64,000 nucleotides of DNA, taken from positions 1,860,001-1,924,000 of the forward strand of contig NZ_CP025804.1 in assembly GCF_003352085.1 (NCBI RefSeq). Reading direction: 5' to 3'. Shown in pieces: positions 1-8,834 of the stretch. Each line of letters starts with the position of its first letter. Within the stretch, counting starts at the first letter, position 1. The notes beneath the pieces were generated by a model, which was not told where the DNA came from, did not search any database, and saw only the letters and a list, made by a program, of their open reading frames with translations. The translations under genes were made by a program, and so were the position numbers. Source of the DNA: Sulfitobacter sp. SK012 (GTDB lineage Bacteria; Pseudomonadota; Alphaproteobacteria; Rhodobacterales; Rhodobacteraceae).

Positions 1-716
1 ATCCAGAAGAATACGCCAAATGGTACGGGAACCCACATGCTGCGCTTGAGCAGCAGGCAGAGGCGGTTTACGGCCTCTCCGAATTCTACCGCGAAGATAT
101 CAAAGCGGCGCGGTTGGTTGCGGGTACGGGATGCAATGCCGCGACCGGGCAATTTGCGCTACGGCCACTGATAACGACAGGCGTGATTGATCTTGATGAG
201 ATCATTCTGGACCTTAAATGCGCTGTCTCGGGTGCTGGACGCAGCCTGAAAGAAAATCTGCTACATGCAGAACTTTCCGAAGGGTATCATGCCTATGCGG
301 TCGGCGGCACACACCGTCACTTGGGAGAGTTTGATCAGGAATTCTCGGCGCTTGCAGGTCGTCCGGTTAAGGTGCAATTCACGCCGCATCTGATCCCGGC
401 AAACCGCGGTGTCCTTGCTACGGTTTACGTGAAGGGCGAGGCACAAGCTATTCATAAGGCTTTGGAAAGCGCTTATGTTGATGAACCGTTTATCGAGGTG
501 TTGCCTATGGGCGAAACACCAAGCACGCGGCATATTCGGGGTTCGAACTTTTGTCATATCGGGGTGGTTGCTGACCGCATTGATGGAAGGGCTATCGTGG
601 TTGCAGCGCTTGATAACCTCACTAAAGGGTCATCCGGTCAGGCGTTGCAAAATGCCAATCTGATGTTAGGTCTTCCAGAGACGCAGGGGCTGATGATGGC
701 CCCACTTTTTCCTTGA
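1..716 (+). CDS. argC: N-acetyl-gamma-glutamyl-phosphate reductase-like protein, 5' truncated
   Basis: Reading frame 3 is open from the left edge, so the N-terminal NAD(P)-binding half lies outside the window. The visible part has the ArgC catalytic domain: WYGNPHAA and [11 protein letters not shown] before the active-site cysteine, [17 protein letters not shown], and the C-terminal [20 protein letters not shown]. ArgC reduces N-acetyl-glutamyl-phosphate to the semialdehyde in arginine synthesis. The cysteine sits in GTGCNAAT rather than the common PGCYPT. That form is closer to archaeal and Thermus LysY/ArgC-type enzymes, so the family is certain but the exact substrate is less so. The gene ends 6 bp before ccmE and is probably co-transcribed with it. 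A second, standard argC may exist elsewhere. Confidence 0.85.
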   Translation, partial: PEEYAKWYGNPHAALEQQAEAVYGLSEFYREDIKAARLVAGTGCNAATGQFALRPLITTGVIDLDEIILDLKCAVSGAGRSLKENLLHAELSEGYHAYAVGGTHRHLGEFDQEFSALAGRPVKVQFTPHLIPANRGVLATVYVKGEAQAIHKALESAYVDEPFIEVLPMGETPSTRHIRGSNFCHIGVVADRIDGRAIVVAALDNLTKGSSGQALQNANLMLGLPETQGLMMAPLFP

Positions 717-722
717 GGACGT

Positions 723-1166
723 ATGAAAAGCCTTAAAAAGCAACGCCGCATTCAACTGATCGCCGTCGCGGCGGTGGCCCTTGTGCTGTCGACTGCTTTG
801 ATTGGCTATGGGTTGCGCGATGGTATCAATTTCTTTCGCGCGCCGTCGCAAGTTGTAGATGAACCACCGGGCCCGGGAGAAGTGTTTCGCATTGGTGGGT
901 TGGTCGAAGAAGGCACATTGGTCCGCGGCGATGGGGAAACGATCCGCTTTGCTGTGACCGATGGGGGCGCGAGTGTTCCGGTGACGTTTACCGGCGTTTT
1001 GCCTGATCTTTTCGAAGAAAATCAAGGCATGGTGGGGACGGGCCGTTACATTAATGGGGTCTTTGAAGCTACTGAAATACTTGCGAAACACGATGAAAAT
1101 TATATGCCAAAAGAGGTGGTGGACGCCCTCAAGGCACAAGGCGTTTATCAAGAACCTGACAGCTAG
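723..1166 (+). CDS. ccmE: cytochrome c maturation heme chaperone CcmE
   Basis: CcmE is a membrane-anchored periplasmic heme chaperone. It binds heme covalently through a histidine and hands it to CcmF/CcmH for attachment to apocytochromes c. The 147-residue protein has a basic N-terminus, one membrane segment (about residues 11-30), a beta-barrel OB-fold region, and the heme-binding motif H123-DEN-Y127 (HxxxY). Length is normal for the family. It starts 6 bp after the argC-like gene and is separated from ccmF by an endolysin/holin pair, an arrangement I associate with Rhodobacteraceae. Confidence 0.96.
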   Translation: MKSLKKQRRIQLIAVAAVALVLSTALIGYGLRDGINFFRAPSQVVDEPPGPGEVFRIGGLVEEGTLVRGDGETIRFAVTDGGASVPVTFTGVLPDLFEENQGMVGTGRYINGVFEATEILAKHDENYMPKEVVDALKAQGVYQEPDS

Positions 1167-1242
1167 CAGCGTACGCTCTGGCTGCGGTTCGTTAACTTAG
1201 ATATGGCCAGCTTTCTCCAACGATTGAGGGAGAGTATTGCCA

Positions 1243-1854
1243 ATGCAGACTATCAGACAAATTACAGATCACATCGTCCACCGCGAGGGTGGCTATGTGA
1301 ATGATCCTGATGATCCAGGTGGGGCAACTAATTTTGGTGTGACCATCCACACGATGCGCAGGCTTGGCCTTGATCTGAACAAGGATGGCGCGGTGACGTC
1401 CAAGGACGTGCGATTGCTGACCCGCTCGCAGGCTGTTGATATTTTTATCAAACATTATTTTGAAAGACCGCTGATTGCGGAACTTCCCGAGGCCCTTCAG
1501 GCGTCGGTCTATGATATGTATGTGAACGCGGGGGCCAATGCGGTGAAACTCCTGCAGCAGCTGTTGCGTGAGATGAAGTTTGGCGTTTCGGTTGATGGAA
1601 TGTTGGGGCCACAAAGCCTCGGGGCCGCGCGTGCGGCGTTTGAGGCCGCACCGGGTCATATGGTGGATGCCTACGGCATAGCGCGACGCAACTATTATTT
1701 CCGGCTTGCCGAGCGTCGGAGCGCCAGCCGCAAATACGCCCGCAGTCGTTCGGGTGGCAAAGGCGGTTGGATCAAACGGGCGGAAGAGTTCATTTCCCCC
1801 CAATTTCACCTATCTCATGACCAATTCAAGCAAAGGACCGCATCATGGGGTTGA
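1243..1854 (+). CDS. GH108 family peptidoglycan hydrolase (endolysin)
   Basis: The N-terminal motif EGGYVNDPDDPGGATNFG (Glu about residue 15 as catalytic acid) is the hallmark of glycoside hydrolase family 108, N-acetylmuramidases of phage and secretion-lysis systems. The C-terminal half has the peptidoglycan-binding-like region usual in this family. I chose the ATG at 1243 because GGGAGAG lies 8 bp upstream; a TTG at 1237 is too close to it. No signal peptide is visible, which fits export through the holin encoded next (10 bp overlap). In Rhodobacter capsulatus a homologous endolysin/holin pair releases gene transfer agent particles, and that is the likely role here by inference. Confidence 0.9.
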   Translation: MQTIRQITDHIVHREGGYVNDPDDPGGATNFGVTIHTMRRLGLDLNKDGAVTSKDVRLLTRSQAVDIFIKHYFERPLIAELPEALQASVYDMYVNAGANAVKLLQQLLREMKFGVSVDGMLGPQSLGAARAAFEAAPGHMVDAYGIARRNYYFRLAERRSASRKYARSRSGGKGGWIKRAEEFISPQFHLSHDQFKQRTASWG

Positions 1855-2417
1855 TGGAGAGGATATTTGGCATCGTCTTTGGCGGCGGTCGTAATGTGGT
1901 GCGCGAGACTGCGGAGGTGTTCCGTGAAAACGCCGAAGCAGGGGCCGCACGCGGGGCCGTCGTGCAAGGCCAGGCTATGGCGCAATATGGCGAAGAGTTT
2001 AACGGCACGCGCCAAGGTCTGTTTGATCGCTTTATGGATGCTGTGAATCGCCTGCCGCGCCCCGCGATGGCATTGGGCACACTAGGGCTGTTTATCTCTG
2101 CCATGGTCGCGCCGTTGTGGTTTTCTGAGCGAATGCAAGGGATTGCGTTGGTTCCTGAACCGCTGTGGTGGTTGCTGGGGGTGGTTGTATCGTTTTATTT
2201 CGGCGCGCGGCATCAAACAAAGGCGCAAGACTTCCAACGCTCGATTGTGCAGACCATGGGGCATGTGCCGCAGGTCATGGAAAACATCGAAAAGATAAAA
2301 AAGTTGCGGGCGAGCAGCATTAATGCCGCCGATACTGGGACAGACGCGCGGCTATCGGCCAATGCCATCGCACCAGAGCAAAACTTGGCATTGGATGCGT
2401 GGCGGCGCGCGGAATAA
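1845..2417 (+). CDS. holin of the 3TMs superfamily, GTA-type
   Basis: The protein has 190 residues. The N-terminal part is amphipathic (about 1-65) and includes an Ala/Gly/Arg-rich stretch. Two clear hydrophobic segments follow, around residues 72-92 and 103-120, with a soluble C-terminus. This matches the holin family that sits beside GH108 endolysins in Rhodobacteraceae. Its start codon lies inside the last codons of the endolysin gene, so translation is probably coupled. Holins oligomerise in the inner membrane and let the endolysin reach the wall. The gene is followed by a 78 bp gap and then ccmF. Confidence 0.82.
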   Translation: MGLMERIFGIVFGGGRNVVRETAEVFRENAEAGAARGAVVQGQAMAQYGEEFNGTRQGLFDRFMDAVNRLPRPAMALGTLGLFISAMVAPLWFSERMQGIALVPEPLWWLLGVVVSFYFGARHQTKAQDFQRSIVQTMGHVPQVMENIEKIKKLRASSINAADTGTDARLSANAIAPEQNLALDAWRRAE

Positions 2418-2495
2418 GCCGACTGCCAGAGATGTGACAACACGCCCTCCTTTCTTGCATTGGAAAGGGGGGGCTTGCAGGCTTATACTCAGCCC

Positions 2496-4457
2496 ATGGT
2501 TACAGAACTCGGACATTTCGCTCTTATCCTCGCATTCGGTGTGGCGCTCGTGCAGATGGTGGTGCCGATGATCGGGGCCGCACGTGGGATGCCGGGCTGG
2601 ATGGCCGTGGCAGAGCCAGCCGCGGGCGTACAATTTGTTTTGATAGCGGCGTCTTTTTTAGCGTTGATGTGGGCCTTTATAACTTCAGATTTCAGCCTAA
2701 CGGTTGTTGTTGCAAACAGTCATTCGGCAAAACCGCTGCTCTATAAAATCAGTGGAACATGGGGCAATCACGAAGGATCTATGCTGCTTTGGGTGTTGAT
2801 CGTTAGCCTTTTCGGGGCAATGGCTGCGTGGTTTGGGACCGCATTGCCGACCAGCCTGCGGGCGCGTGTTCTGGGTGTTCAGGCCGCGATAGGTGTGGCT
2901 TTCCTCGCCTTTATTCTTTTCACGTCAAACCCGTTTACGCGCATGGCTGTGCCGCCCTTTGATGGGCAGGATCTTAACCCTCTGCTACAAGATCCCGGCC
3001 TCGCATTTCATCCCCCGTTTCTTTACCTCGGTTATGTTGGGCTAAGCATGACGTTCAGCTTTGCGGTGGCGGCCCTGATTGAGGGGCGTGTTGATGCCGC
3101 ATGGGGTCGCTGGGTGCGGCCTTGGACGTTGGCTGCGTGGATATTCCTGACCATTGGCATCGCACTGGGCTCATGGTGGGCCTACTATGAACTGGGCTGG
3201 GGTGGCTTCTGGTTCTGGGACCCGGTCGAGAATGCCAGCTTTATGCCTTGGCTTCTGGCCGCTGCGCTGCTGCATTCGGCTATTGTTGTGGAAAAACGCG
3301 AGAGCCTGAAAAGCTGGACCATCCTGCTCGCGATTCTAGCCTTTGGCTTTTCGCTCATCGGGACGTTCATCGTGCGCTCGGGCCTCCTGACGTCGGTGCA
3401 TGCCTTTGCAAATGATCCTGAACGTGGTGTGTTCATCCTTGCGATTATGGGGTTCTTCACAGGAGGGGCGCTGCTGCTCTTTGCCTTGAGGGCAGGCACG
3501 ATGGAAGCGAAGGGCGTGTTTGGCGTTGCCAGCCGCGAATCCGCGCTGATCCTGAATAACGTTTTGTTGGCGGTTTCCTGCTTTGTTGTGTTCATCGGTA
3601 CAATGTGGCCGCTGCTGGCAGAGATGTTCTTTGATCGCAAACTCAGCGTTGGGCCTCCTTTCTTTAATTTGGCATTCACCCCCTTTATGGTGGCGCTTGG
3701 ACTGGCCTTACCGATTGGGTCCGCGCTGTCGTGGAAGCGCGCGTCCTTCATGCGCACCATTCGGCCGTTGCGCTGGGTGTTTGTCACCGCACTTGCGATC
3801 GGTGGCCTTGTTTGGGCGATGCAGACCGGGCGGAGCCTGATTGGACCGGTGGGCATGTTCCTCGCGGCGTGGGTTGTGATGGGCACCGGCGTCGATCTTG
3901 CGCAGCGCACTGGGCGTGGGCAGGGCCGGTGGCGGCGCCTAATGCGGTTGCCGCGTGCGGATTGGGGCAAGGCCACGGCACATGCAGGCCTTGGTATTAC
4001 GATGCTTGGTGTTGCGGGACTGACGGCTTGGACGGTCGAGGACATTCAGGTGGCGCGTATTGATCAACCCTTTGATGTTGGGGCCTACAAGTTAACCCTG
4101 CGTGAGGTGACCGAGGGGCGCGGGCCGAATTATTTGGCCACGACTGGTGTTCTGGATGTCAGCCAAGATGGCCGCTCCTTGGGGCAGCTATCGCCAGAGA
4201 AACGCTTTTACCCCGTCGCGCAGATGCCAACGACCGAAGCTGCGATCCATCAGAACCTCGCGCGCGATCTTTATGTTGTGATCGGTGATGAACAGACCGG
4301 TGGCGGCTGGGCCGTGCGGACCTATATCAAGCCGCTGACCAACTGGATTTGGATCGGCTGTGGATTGATGGCTCTGGGTGGGTTGCTCAGCCTGTCAGAC
4401 CGGCGTTTCCGGGTTGCCGCAGGTGCCCGAAAAGCCAGACAGGTTCCAGCCGAATGA
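2496..4457 (+). CDS. ccmF: heme lyase subunit CcmF
   Basis: CcmF is the large polytopic membrane subunit of the cytochrome c heme lyase. The 653-residue protein has many transmembrane segments and the tryptophan-rich WWD signature at about residues 225-245 (GSWWAYYELGWGG then FWFWDPVENASF). The heme-handling histidines lie in the flanking loops. The frame is open further upstream (TTG at 2460), but family members begin M-x-x-ELGHFAL, which fits the ATG at 2496; no good Shine-Dalgarno is visible for either. It overlaps ccmH by ATGA. Confidence 0.96.
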   Translation: MVTELGHFALILAFGVALVQMVVPMIGAARGMPGWMAVAEPAAGVQFVLIAASFLALMWAFITSDFSLTVVVANSHSAKPLLYKISGTWGNHEGSMLLWVLIVSLFGAMAAWFGTALPTSLRARVLGVQAAIGVAFLAFILFTSNPFTRMAVPPFDGQDLNPLLQDPGLAFHPPFLYLGYVGLSMTFSFAVAALIEGRVDAAWGRWVRPWTLAAWIFLTIGIALGSWWAYYELGWGGFWFWDPVENASFMPWLLAAALLHSAIVVEKRESLKSWTILLAILAFGFSLIGTFIVRSGLLTSVHAFANDPERGVFILAIMGFFTGGALLLFALRAGTMEAKGVFGVASRESALILNNVLLAVSCFVVFIGTMWPLLAEMFFDRKLSVGPPFFNLAFTPFMVALGLALPIGSALSWKRASFMRTIRPLRWVFVTALAIGGLVWAMQTGRSLIGPVGMFLAAWVVMGTGVDLAQRTGRGQGRWRRLMRLPRADWGKATAHAGLGITMLGVAGLTAWTVEDIQVARIDQPFDVGAYKLTLREVTEGRGPNYLATTGVLDVSQDGRSLGQLSPEKRFYPVAQMPTTEAAIHQNLARDLYVVIGDEQTGGGWAVRTYIKPLTNWIWIGCGLMALGGLLSLSDRRFRVAAGARKARQVPAE

Positions 4458-4906
4458 AGCATCTTTGTCTGATCTTGGTGCTGCTCGCGACGCCCTTGGC
4501 GGCGGTTCAGCCTGATGAAGTCCTCAGTGATCCGGTGCTCGAAGCGCGGGCCCGCGATGTTTCCAAAGAACTGCGATGCCTTGTATGTCGCAACGAGAGC
4601 ATTGACGAGAGCGAAGCGAGCCTTGCGCGCGATCTGCGGATTTTGCTGCGCGAACGGTTGGTTGCGGGCGACACAGATGCAGAGGCAGTTGATTTCATCG
4701 TCGCGCGGTACGGTGAATTTGTACTGCTCAATCCAACGTTGGGTGGCGCGAATTGGCTTCTTTGGGCTGCGGGGCCGCTGATGTTGTTGATCGCAGGCGG
4801 TGTTGGGGGCATATACCTGCGCGCACGAAGCCGTGCACCGACGCTGGGTGAGGATGTTTTGTCCGACGCAGAAGAAGCCCGCCTGCGCGATATCCTAAAA
4901 GACTGA
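4454..4906 (+). CDS. ccmH: cytochrome c maturation thiol-reductant protein CcmH/CycL
   Basis: The 150-residue protein has an N-terminal signal peptide (about 1-17), the redox motif C42-LV-C45 in ELRCLVCRNES, and a C-terminal membrane anchor (about 96-116). CcmH keeps the apocytochrome CxxCH cysteines reduced for heme ligation and acts with CcmF. It corresponds to the short CycL form; the CcmI-like domain is not fused. The start is fixed by the ATGA overlap with ccmF. Confidence 0.95.
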   Translation: MKHLCLILVLLATPLAAVQPDEVLSDPVLEARARDVSKELRCLVCRNESIDESEASLARDLRILLRERLVAGDTDAEAVDFIVARYGEFVLLNPTLGGANWLLWAAGPLMLLIAGGVGGIYLRARSRAPTLGEDVLSDAEEARLRDILKD

Positions 4907-4981
4907 CGCTCGGTTTCGCTGGCGAGTAGCGCGTGCTCTGTTAGAACGGTGGAAACCGATTGGACGAAGGATACCCGGACC

Positions 4982-5758
4982 ATGGAATACCAAACCCTGA
5001 CCTATGACCTCAGCAACGGCGTGGCGATTGTCACCCTGAATCGTGCTGATAAAATGAACGCCCTTAGCACGCAGATGCGCGCCGAGATTGCCCATGCATT
5101 TACGCAAGCTGGCAAAGAATCGCGGGTGGTTGTTATCACCGGGGCAGGGCGGGCTTTTTGTTCGGGCCAAGATTTGGGTGACCGCGCGTCCTCGGCGGAC
5201 ATTGATCTTGAACGGACATTGCGCGACGAATACGCGCCAATGCTGCGCGCCATCTATGACTGCCCTGTCCCAACAATCGCTGCGGTGAATGGACCAGCTG
5301 CGGGGGCCGGGGCGAACTTGGCACTGGCCGCAGATGTGGTTTTTGCAACCGAGAGCGCATATTTCCTGCAGGCCTTCACGCGGATTGGCCTTATTCCCGA
5401 TGCGGGCGGCACCTATATGCTGCCGCGCCAGATGGGCATGGCCAAAGCTATGGGGGCCGCACTTTTTGCCGATAAAATCAGCGCACGTCAGGCCGACGAT
5501 TGGGGCATGATCTGGGAAGCGGTCGCCGATAAAGATTTTGATGCGCATTGGCGTGCAAAAGCTGCGCATCTTGCCTCGGGTCCAACAGCAGCGTTTGAAT
5601 CTGTGAAAAAGGTCATACGCGGCAGCTGGGACAATACCCTTGATGCGCAACTGGCATTTGAAGCGCGCGAGCAGGGCAAATGCGGCAAATCACGTGATTT
5701 TAAGGAAGGCGTGATGGCCTTTATCGAAAAACGCCCCGCGGAATTCGAGGGGCGCTAA
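4982..5758 (+). CDS. enoyl-CoA hydratase/isomerase, PaaG-like
   Basis: Crotonase-fold protein of about 258 residues with the oxyanion-hole segments GAGRAFCSGQDLGDR and AAGAGANLALAADVVFA. The FCSGQDLGD variant is typical of PaaG-like 2-(1,2-epoxy-1,2-dihydrophenyl)acetyl-CoA isomerases, but I see no paa genes nearby, so general enoyl-CoA hydratase activity is equally possible. The ATG at 4982 has AAGGA about 10 bp upstream; a GTG at 4949 is an alternative. The gene follows ccmH by 75 bp and ends 6 bp from the convergent gene on the other strand, with no terminator hairpin between them. Confidence 0.87.
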   Translation: MEYQTLTYDLSNGVAIVTLNRADKMNALSTQMRAEIAHAFTQAGKESRVVVITGAGRAFCSGQDLGDRASSADIDLERTLRDEYAPMLRAIYDCPVPTIAAVNGPAAGAGANLALAADVVFATESAYFLQAFTRIGLIPDAGGTYMLPRQMGMAKAMGAALFADKISARQADDWGMIWEAVADKDFDAHWRAKAAHLASGPTAAFESVKKVIRGSWDNTLDAQLAFEAREQGKCGKSRDFKEGVMAFIEKRPAEFEGR

Positions 5759-5764
5759 GCGATC

Positions 5765-6070
5765 TTAGGTGTGAACGCTGCGCTCAACCAAAAGCACATC
5801 CGCGGGATTGAGGGCCGCGCCAGTGCTGCGGGCGATCACTGCAATGGCCACACCATTGGCTAGAACCGTGTGCACCATGCCAGAGGTTTCCTTGATCGTA
5901 ATCTCTGGCGGGGTGTCACCACGGTCATAGACCACAGCGACGTGGTCGCAGTTGTGGTTGCTGTCGGGAACAAGCGCTCCCTGCAGTCCTTTTTGATTTG
6001 GGGCCGTCGCAGGGATCAATCCCTTTGCGTTCGACCATTCGTAGTTTGCATATTTGATATAGCTTGCCAT
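5765..6070 (-). CDS. small conserved-looking protein of unknown function
   Basis: 101 residues, soluble, with no signal peptide and no cysteines apart from one near residue 41. The C-terminal part (IAVIARSTGAALNPADVLLVERS) has the flavour of the C-terminus of Roseobacter RTX/Hint-type secreted proteins, but this is only a resemblance. The start ATG at 6070 has AAAGGAA a few bases upstream, supporting real translation. It lies 73 bp downstream of the RTX protein gene on the same strand and may be co-transcribed with it. I do not recognise a function. Confidence 0.6.
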   Translation of the reverse strand: MASYIKYANYEWSNAKGLIPATAPNQKGLQGALVPDSNHNCDHVAVVYDRGDTPPEITIKETSGMVHTVLANGVAIAVIARSTGAALNPADVLLVERSVHT

Positions 6071-6143
6071 GGTATTCCTTTGACCTCTCGGCCCGTCCTA
6101 AAAGTTTATGCAACTAGCCCGTTTAGCTGCCTGTTGTATTAAG

Positions 6144-7073
6144 TTATGCGACTGCCGCCGGAGCGTTTGGTTCAAACAGTTGCACTACCGTCGCTTCGGT
6201 CAAGACGGTGATATCGCCCGCGCTCAAAGTGCCACCCGCACCCGTAACCCGTGCCACGACCGTTCCGTCAACACGCACAATGGCATCGCCATCATTGTTG
6301 TTAACAGTGACATTCACATCGGTGTCGTTCTCTACGATGACAGTGACGCTATCGTCGACTTCATCGTAATCCATAATAGTTGCAACGCCGGCACCCGCCT
6401 GTTCGTTCAGTACGTGGAAGGTGTCTTCGCCGTTGCCACCGGTACCCATGTCCTGGCTACCCAAGATCAAGTCATCGTCGCCAGCGCCGCCGTAGAGAAT
6501 ATTACCCAAGCTGTCATCGCGCATGTCGACTTGGCCACCATTTAGGTCTGCCAGCGTGGAGGTGCCGTCGCGCAACGCGTCCATTTCTTCAAGGTCCAAG
6601 GGCAAAGCGTTTACGATCCCACCAAAGAGCACATCATCCCCTGAGAAACCGCCCAAGTTGTCAAAGCCGCGTCCGCCAACCAGCGTGTCGGAGCCTTCGT
6701 TGCCGCGCAGTAGGTCAGCACTGTAATCGCCAGAGATGAAGTCGTCGCCACCTTGGCCTTCGATGGTGTCGCTGCCGCGGTTACCGGTGATAAAGTCATC
6801 GCCATCGCCAGAACACAGCATGTCAGCACCGTCTTCGCCGGTGATAATGTCGTCGCCCTCTCGGCCAAAGATGGTATCGTCGCCGGCCAGACCAACAAGG
6901 TCATCATCGCCCGCACCACCGTCCAAAAAGTCATCGCCCTGGCCGCCTTCAAGAGTATCAGCGTTTTCGGCCCCTTCCAGGCTTTCACCGGAATCGTCGT
7001 CGTCGTCATCATGGTTTGCCACGACCACGCCAATGAGAGCGACAGGCAATAAAAGTGAAAGTATTAAAATCAT
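6144..7073 (-). CDS. RTX-type calcium-binding repeat protein
   Basis: The 309-residue protein begins with a hydrophobic segment (about 1-20) followed by an Asp-rich stretch (HDDDDDD). About seven to nine nonapeptide RTX repeats of type GGxGxDxUx follow, at roughly residues 35-150 (for example GGQGDDFLDGGAGDDDL and GREGDDIITG), with another motif near residue 205. These repeats fold into a calcium-bound parallel beta roll. No catalytic domain is seen, and no type I secretion genes lie in this window. The hydrophobic start suggests export or membrane anchoring. The C-terminal beta-rich part (about 215-309) is typical of Roseobacter RTX proteins. Confidence 0.88.
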   Translation of the reverse strand: MILILSLLLPVALIGVVVANHDDDDDDSGESLEGAENADTLEGGQGDDFLDGGAGDDDLVGLAGDDTIFGREGDDIITGEDGADMLCSGDGDDFITGNRGSDTIEGQGGDDFISGDYSADLLRGNEGSDTLVGGRGFDNLGGFSGDDVLFGGIVNALPLDLEEMDALRDGTSTLADLNGGQVDMRDDSLGNILYGGAGDDDLILGSQDMGTGGNGEDTFHVLNEQAGAGVATIMDYDEVDDSVTVIVENDTDVNVTVNNNDGDAIVRVDGTVVARVTGAGGTLSAGDITVLTEATVVQLFEPNAPAAVA

Positions 7074-7302
7074 ACCGGAACTCTCTAAAAACTCGTTAAC
7101 ACATAGTTATTCGCCTGAGGATTGCTGGGTCAAGCTTTCTGATTCCATTGTAAGGCTGGTCGAAACAATGCCACATTATGGCCTTTTTTGGTGGCTTAGC
7201 GCTGCGTAGTAGACACGCATAGGTGGCGACAATCCGCTGTTTCCGTTGGAGATTATTATCGGGACTGCTTCGGCAACATATGATTCGAATCAAACGATTC
7301 GG
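7074..7302. other. intergenic region without a recognised gene
   Basis: This stretch lies upstream of the RTX gene (-) and downstream of gltA (-). It must contain the RTX promoter. It holds the near-palindrome GATTCGAATC around 7282 and three ATTCG motifs just before the orphan terminator. The short ORFs here lack ribosome binding sites and codon bias, so I call no protein. Confidence 0.5.
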
Positions 7303-7333
7303 GGCACCAACTGCGCAAGCGGTGCCTTTTTTT
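7303..7333 (+). terminator. orphan intrinsic terminator
   Basis: The hairpin GGCACC (7303-7308) / GGTGCC (7321-7326) is followed directly by seven T residues. No plus-strand gene lies upstream back to 5758, so the transcript it ends would be a small RNA or a long antisense transcript. Confidence 0.65.
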
Positions 7334-7368
7334 CGCCACATTTGGGGAGGTCAAAAACCGCTCAAAAC

Positions 7369-7398
7369 GAAAAAGGCCCCGGCATATTGCCGAGGCCT
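7369..7398 (-). terminator. intrinsic terminator of gltA
   Basis: On the minus strand, AGGCCTCGGC (7398-7389) pairs with GCCGGGGCCT (7383-7374) across a 5-nt loop and is followed by a run of T. It lies 24 bp after the gltA stop codon. Confidence 0.85.
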
Positions 7399-7422
7399 AA
7401 AACATCTAAATCGAGCTGTGAA

Positions 7423-8718
7423 TTAGCGGTTTTCAATGTCCACGTAGTTGCGTGCGGTGGCCCCTTGATAAAGCTGACGGGGCCGGCCGATTTTGAGTTG
7501 TGGGTCGCTGATCTGCTCTTTCCACTGCGAAATCCAACCCACCGTGCGCGCCAGCGCAAAGATCGGTGTGAACATCGATGTGGGGAAACCCATCGCTTCG
7601 AGAATGGTGCCTGAATAGAAGTCGACATTCGGGAAGAGTTTCTTTTCTGCGAAATACGGATCTTCAAGGGCGGCTCTCTCAAGCTCCTTTGCGACCTGTA
7701 GGATCGGGTTGTTTTCCACGCCCAAAAGCTCGAGCACTTCGTCAGCGCTCTCTTTCATCACGGTCGCACGCGGGTCAAAGTTCTTATAGACCCGGTGGCC
7801 AAAGCCCATCAGGCGGAAAGGATCGTTTTTATCCTTAGCGCGCGCAATGAATTCTGGGATCCGGTCTGGTGTGCCAATTTCCTTGAGCATCTCAAGGCAG
7901 GCTTGGTTTGCGCCGCCATGCGCAGGGCCCCAAAGGCAAGCAATACCGGCTGCAATACACGCAAAGGGGTTGGCTCCAGAGGAAGAGGCCAAACGCACAG
8001 TTGATGTTGAAGCGTTTTGTTCGTGATCCGCATGCAGGGTAAAGATGCGGTCCATTGCACGGCTAAGGATCGGGTTCACCACGTAATCTTCGGCAGGCAC
8101 GGCAAAACACATGCGCAGGAAGTTAGAGGCATAATCCAGATCGTTGCGCGGGTGCACGAAAGGTTGGCCGACGGTATATTTATAGGCCATCGCGGCAATC
8201 GTGGGCATCTTTGCAATCAGACGGATAGAGGCAACTTCGCGCTGCCACGGGTCAGTGATGTCTGTGCTGTCGTGATAAAACGCGGACATAGCGCCCACAA
8301 CGCCAACCATGACGGCCATCGGGTGCGCGTCGCGCCGGAACCCACGGAAGAAATTCATCATCTGCTCGTGCAGCATGGTGTGATTGGTGACGCGGTGTTC
8401 AAAATCTTCAAGCTCTGCAGGGGAGGGTAGCTCCCCGTAAAGCAGCAGATAACAGACTTCGAGGTAGTGTGATTTGGAGGCCAGCTCGCCGATGGGATAC
8501 CCACGGTGCAGCAAGATACCTTCTTCGCCATCGATAAAGGTGATGGAGCTGTCGCAGGCCGCCGTTGAGGTAAAACCCGGATCGTATGTAAACACACCCG
8601 CTTGCGCATAAAGCTTGCGGATGTCGATCACATCGGGGCCAACGCTGGGTGAGAAAATCGGCAAATCTATCGTTTTGCCATCAATGGTCAATGTTGCGGA
8701 TTTTGTACTTTCGGCCAT
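7423..8718 (-). CDS. gltA: citrate synthase, type II
   Basis: Citrate synthase condenses oxaloacetate and acetyl-CoA at the entry of the TCA cycle. The 431-residue length is normal for the hexameric, NADH-sensitive type of Gram-negative bacteria. Diagnostic motifs are [26 protein letters not shown] and [14 protein letters not shown], which carry the catalytic histidines, and the catalytic Asp near the C-terminus in PNVDFYSG. The start ATG at 8718 has GGAAGGGA just upstream on the minus strand. It has its own terminator. Confidence 0.97.
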   Translation of the reverse strand: MAESTKSATLTIDGKTIDLPIFSPSVGPDVIDIRKLYAQAGVFTYDPGFTSTAACDSSITFIDGEEGILLHRGYPIGELASKSHYLEVCYLLLYGELPSPAELEDFEHRVTNHTMLHEQMMNFFRGFRRDAHPMAVMVGVVGAMSAFYHDSTDITDPWQREVASIRLIAKMPTIAAMAYKYTVGQPFVHPRNDLDYASNFLRMCFAVPAEDYVVNPILSRAMDRIFTLHADHEQNASTSTVRLASSSGANPFACIAAGIACLWGPAHGGANQACLEMLKEIGTPDRIPEFIARAKDKNDPFRLMGFGHRVYKNFDPRATVMKESADEVLELLGVENNPILQVAKELERAALEDPYFAEKKLFPNVDFYSGTILEAMGFPTSMFTPIFALARTVGWISQWKEQISDPQLKIGRPRQLYQGATARNYVDIENR

Positions 8719-8834
8719 GGTATCCCTTCCCGATCTGGTGTCGCGAAATTGTTTTTCGCAATCTTGTATGGCGCACCCTTAGGGGCGCACCACCGTTTAA
8801 GTCTTAAGTTGGCCAGCGGCCATTTGGGCCACTT

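Noticed and set aside
1167..1242. CtrA site upstream of the endolysin gene
   Set aside because: Only a single TTAAC half-site near 1192; the second half of TTAA-N7-TTAA is missing.
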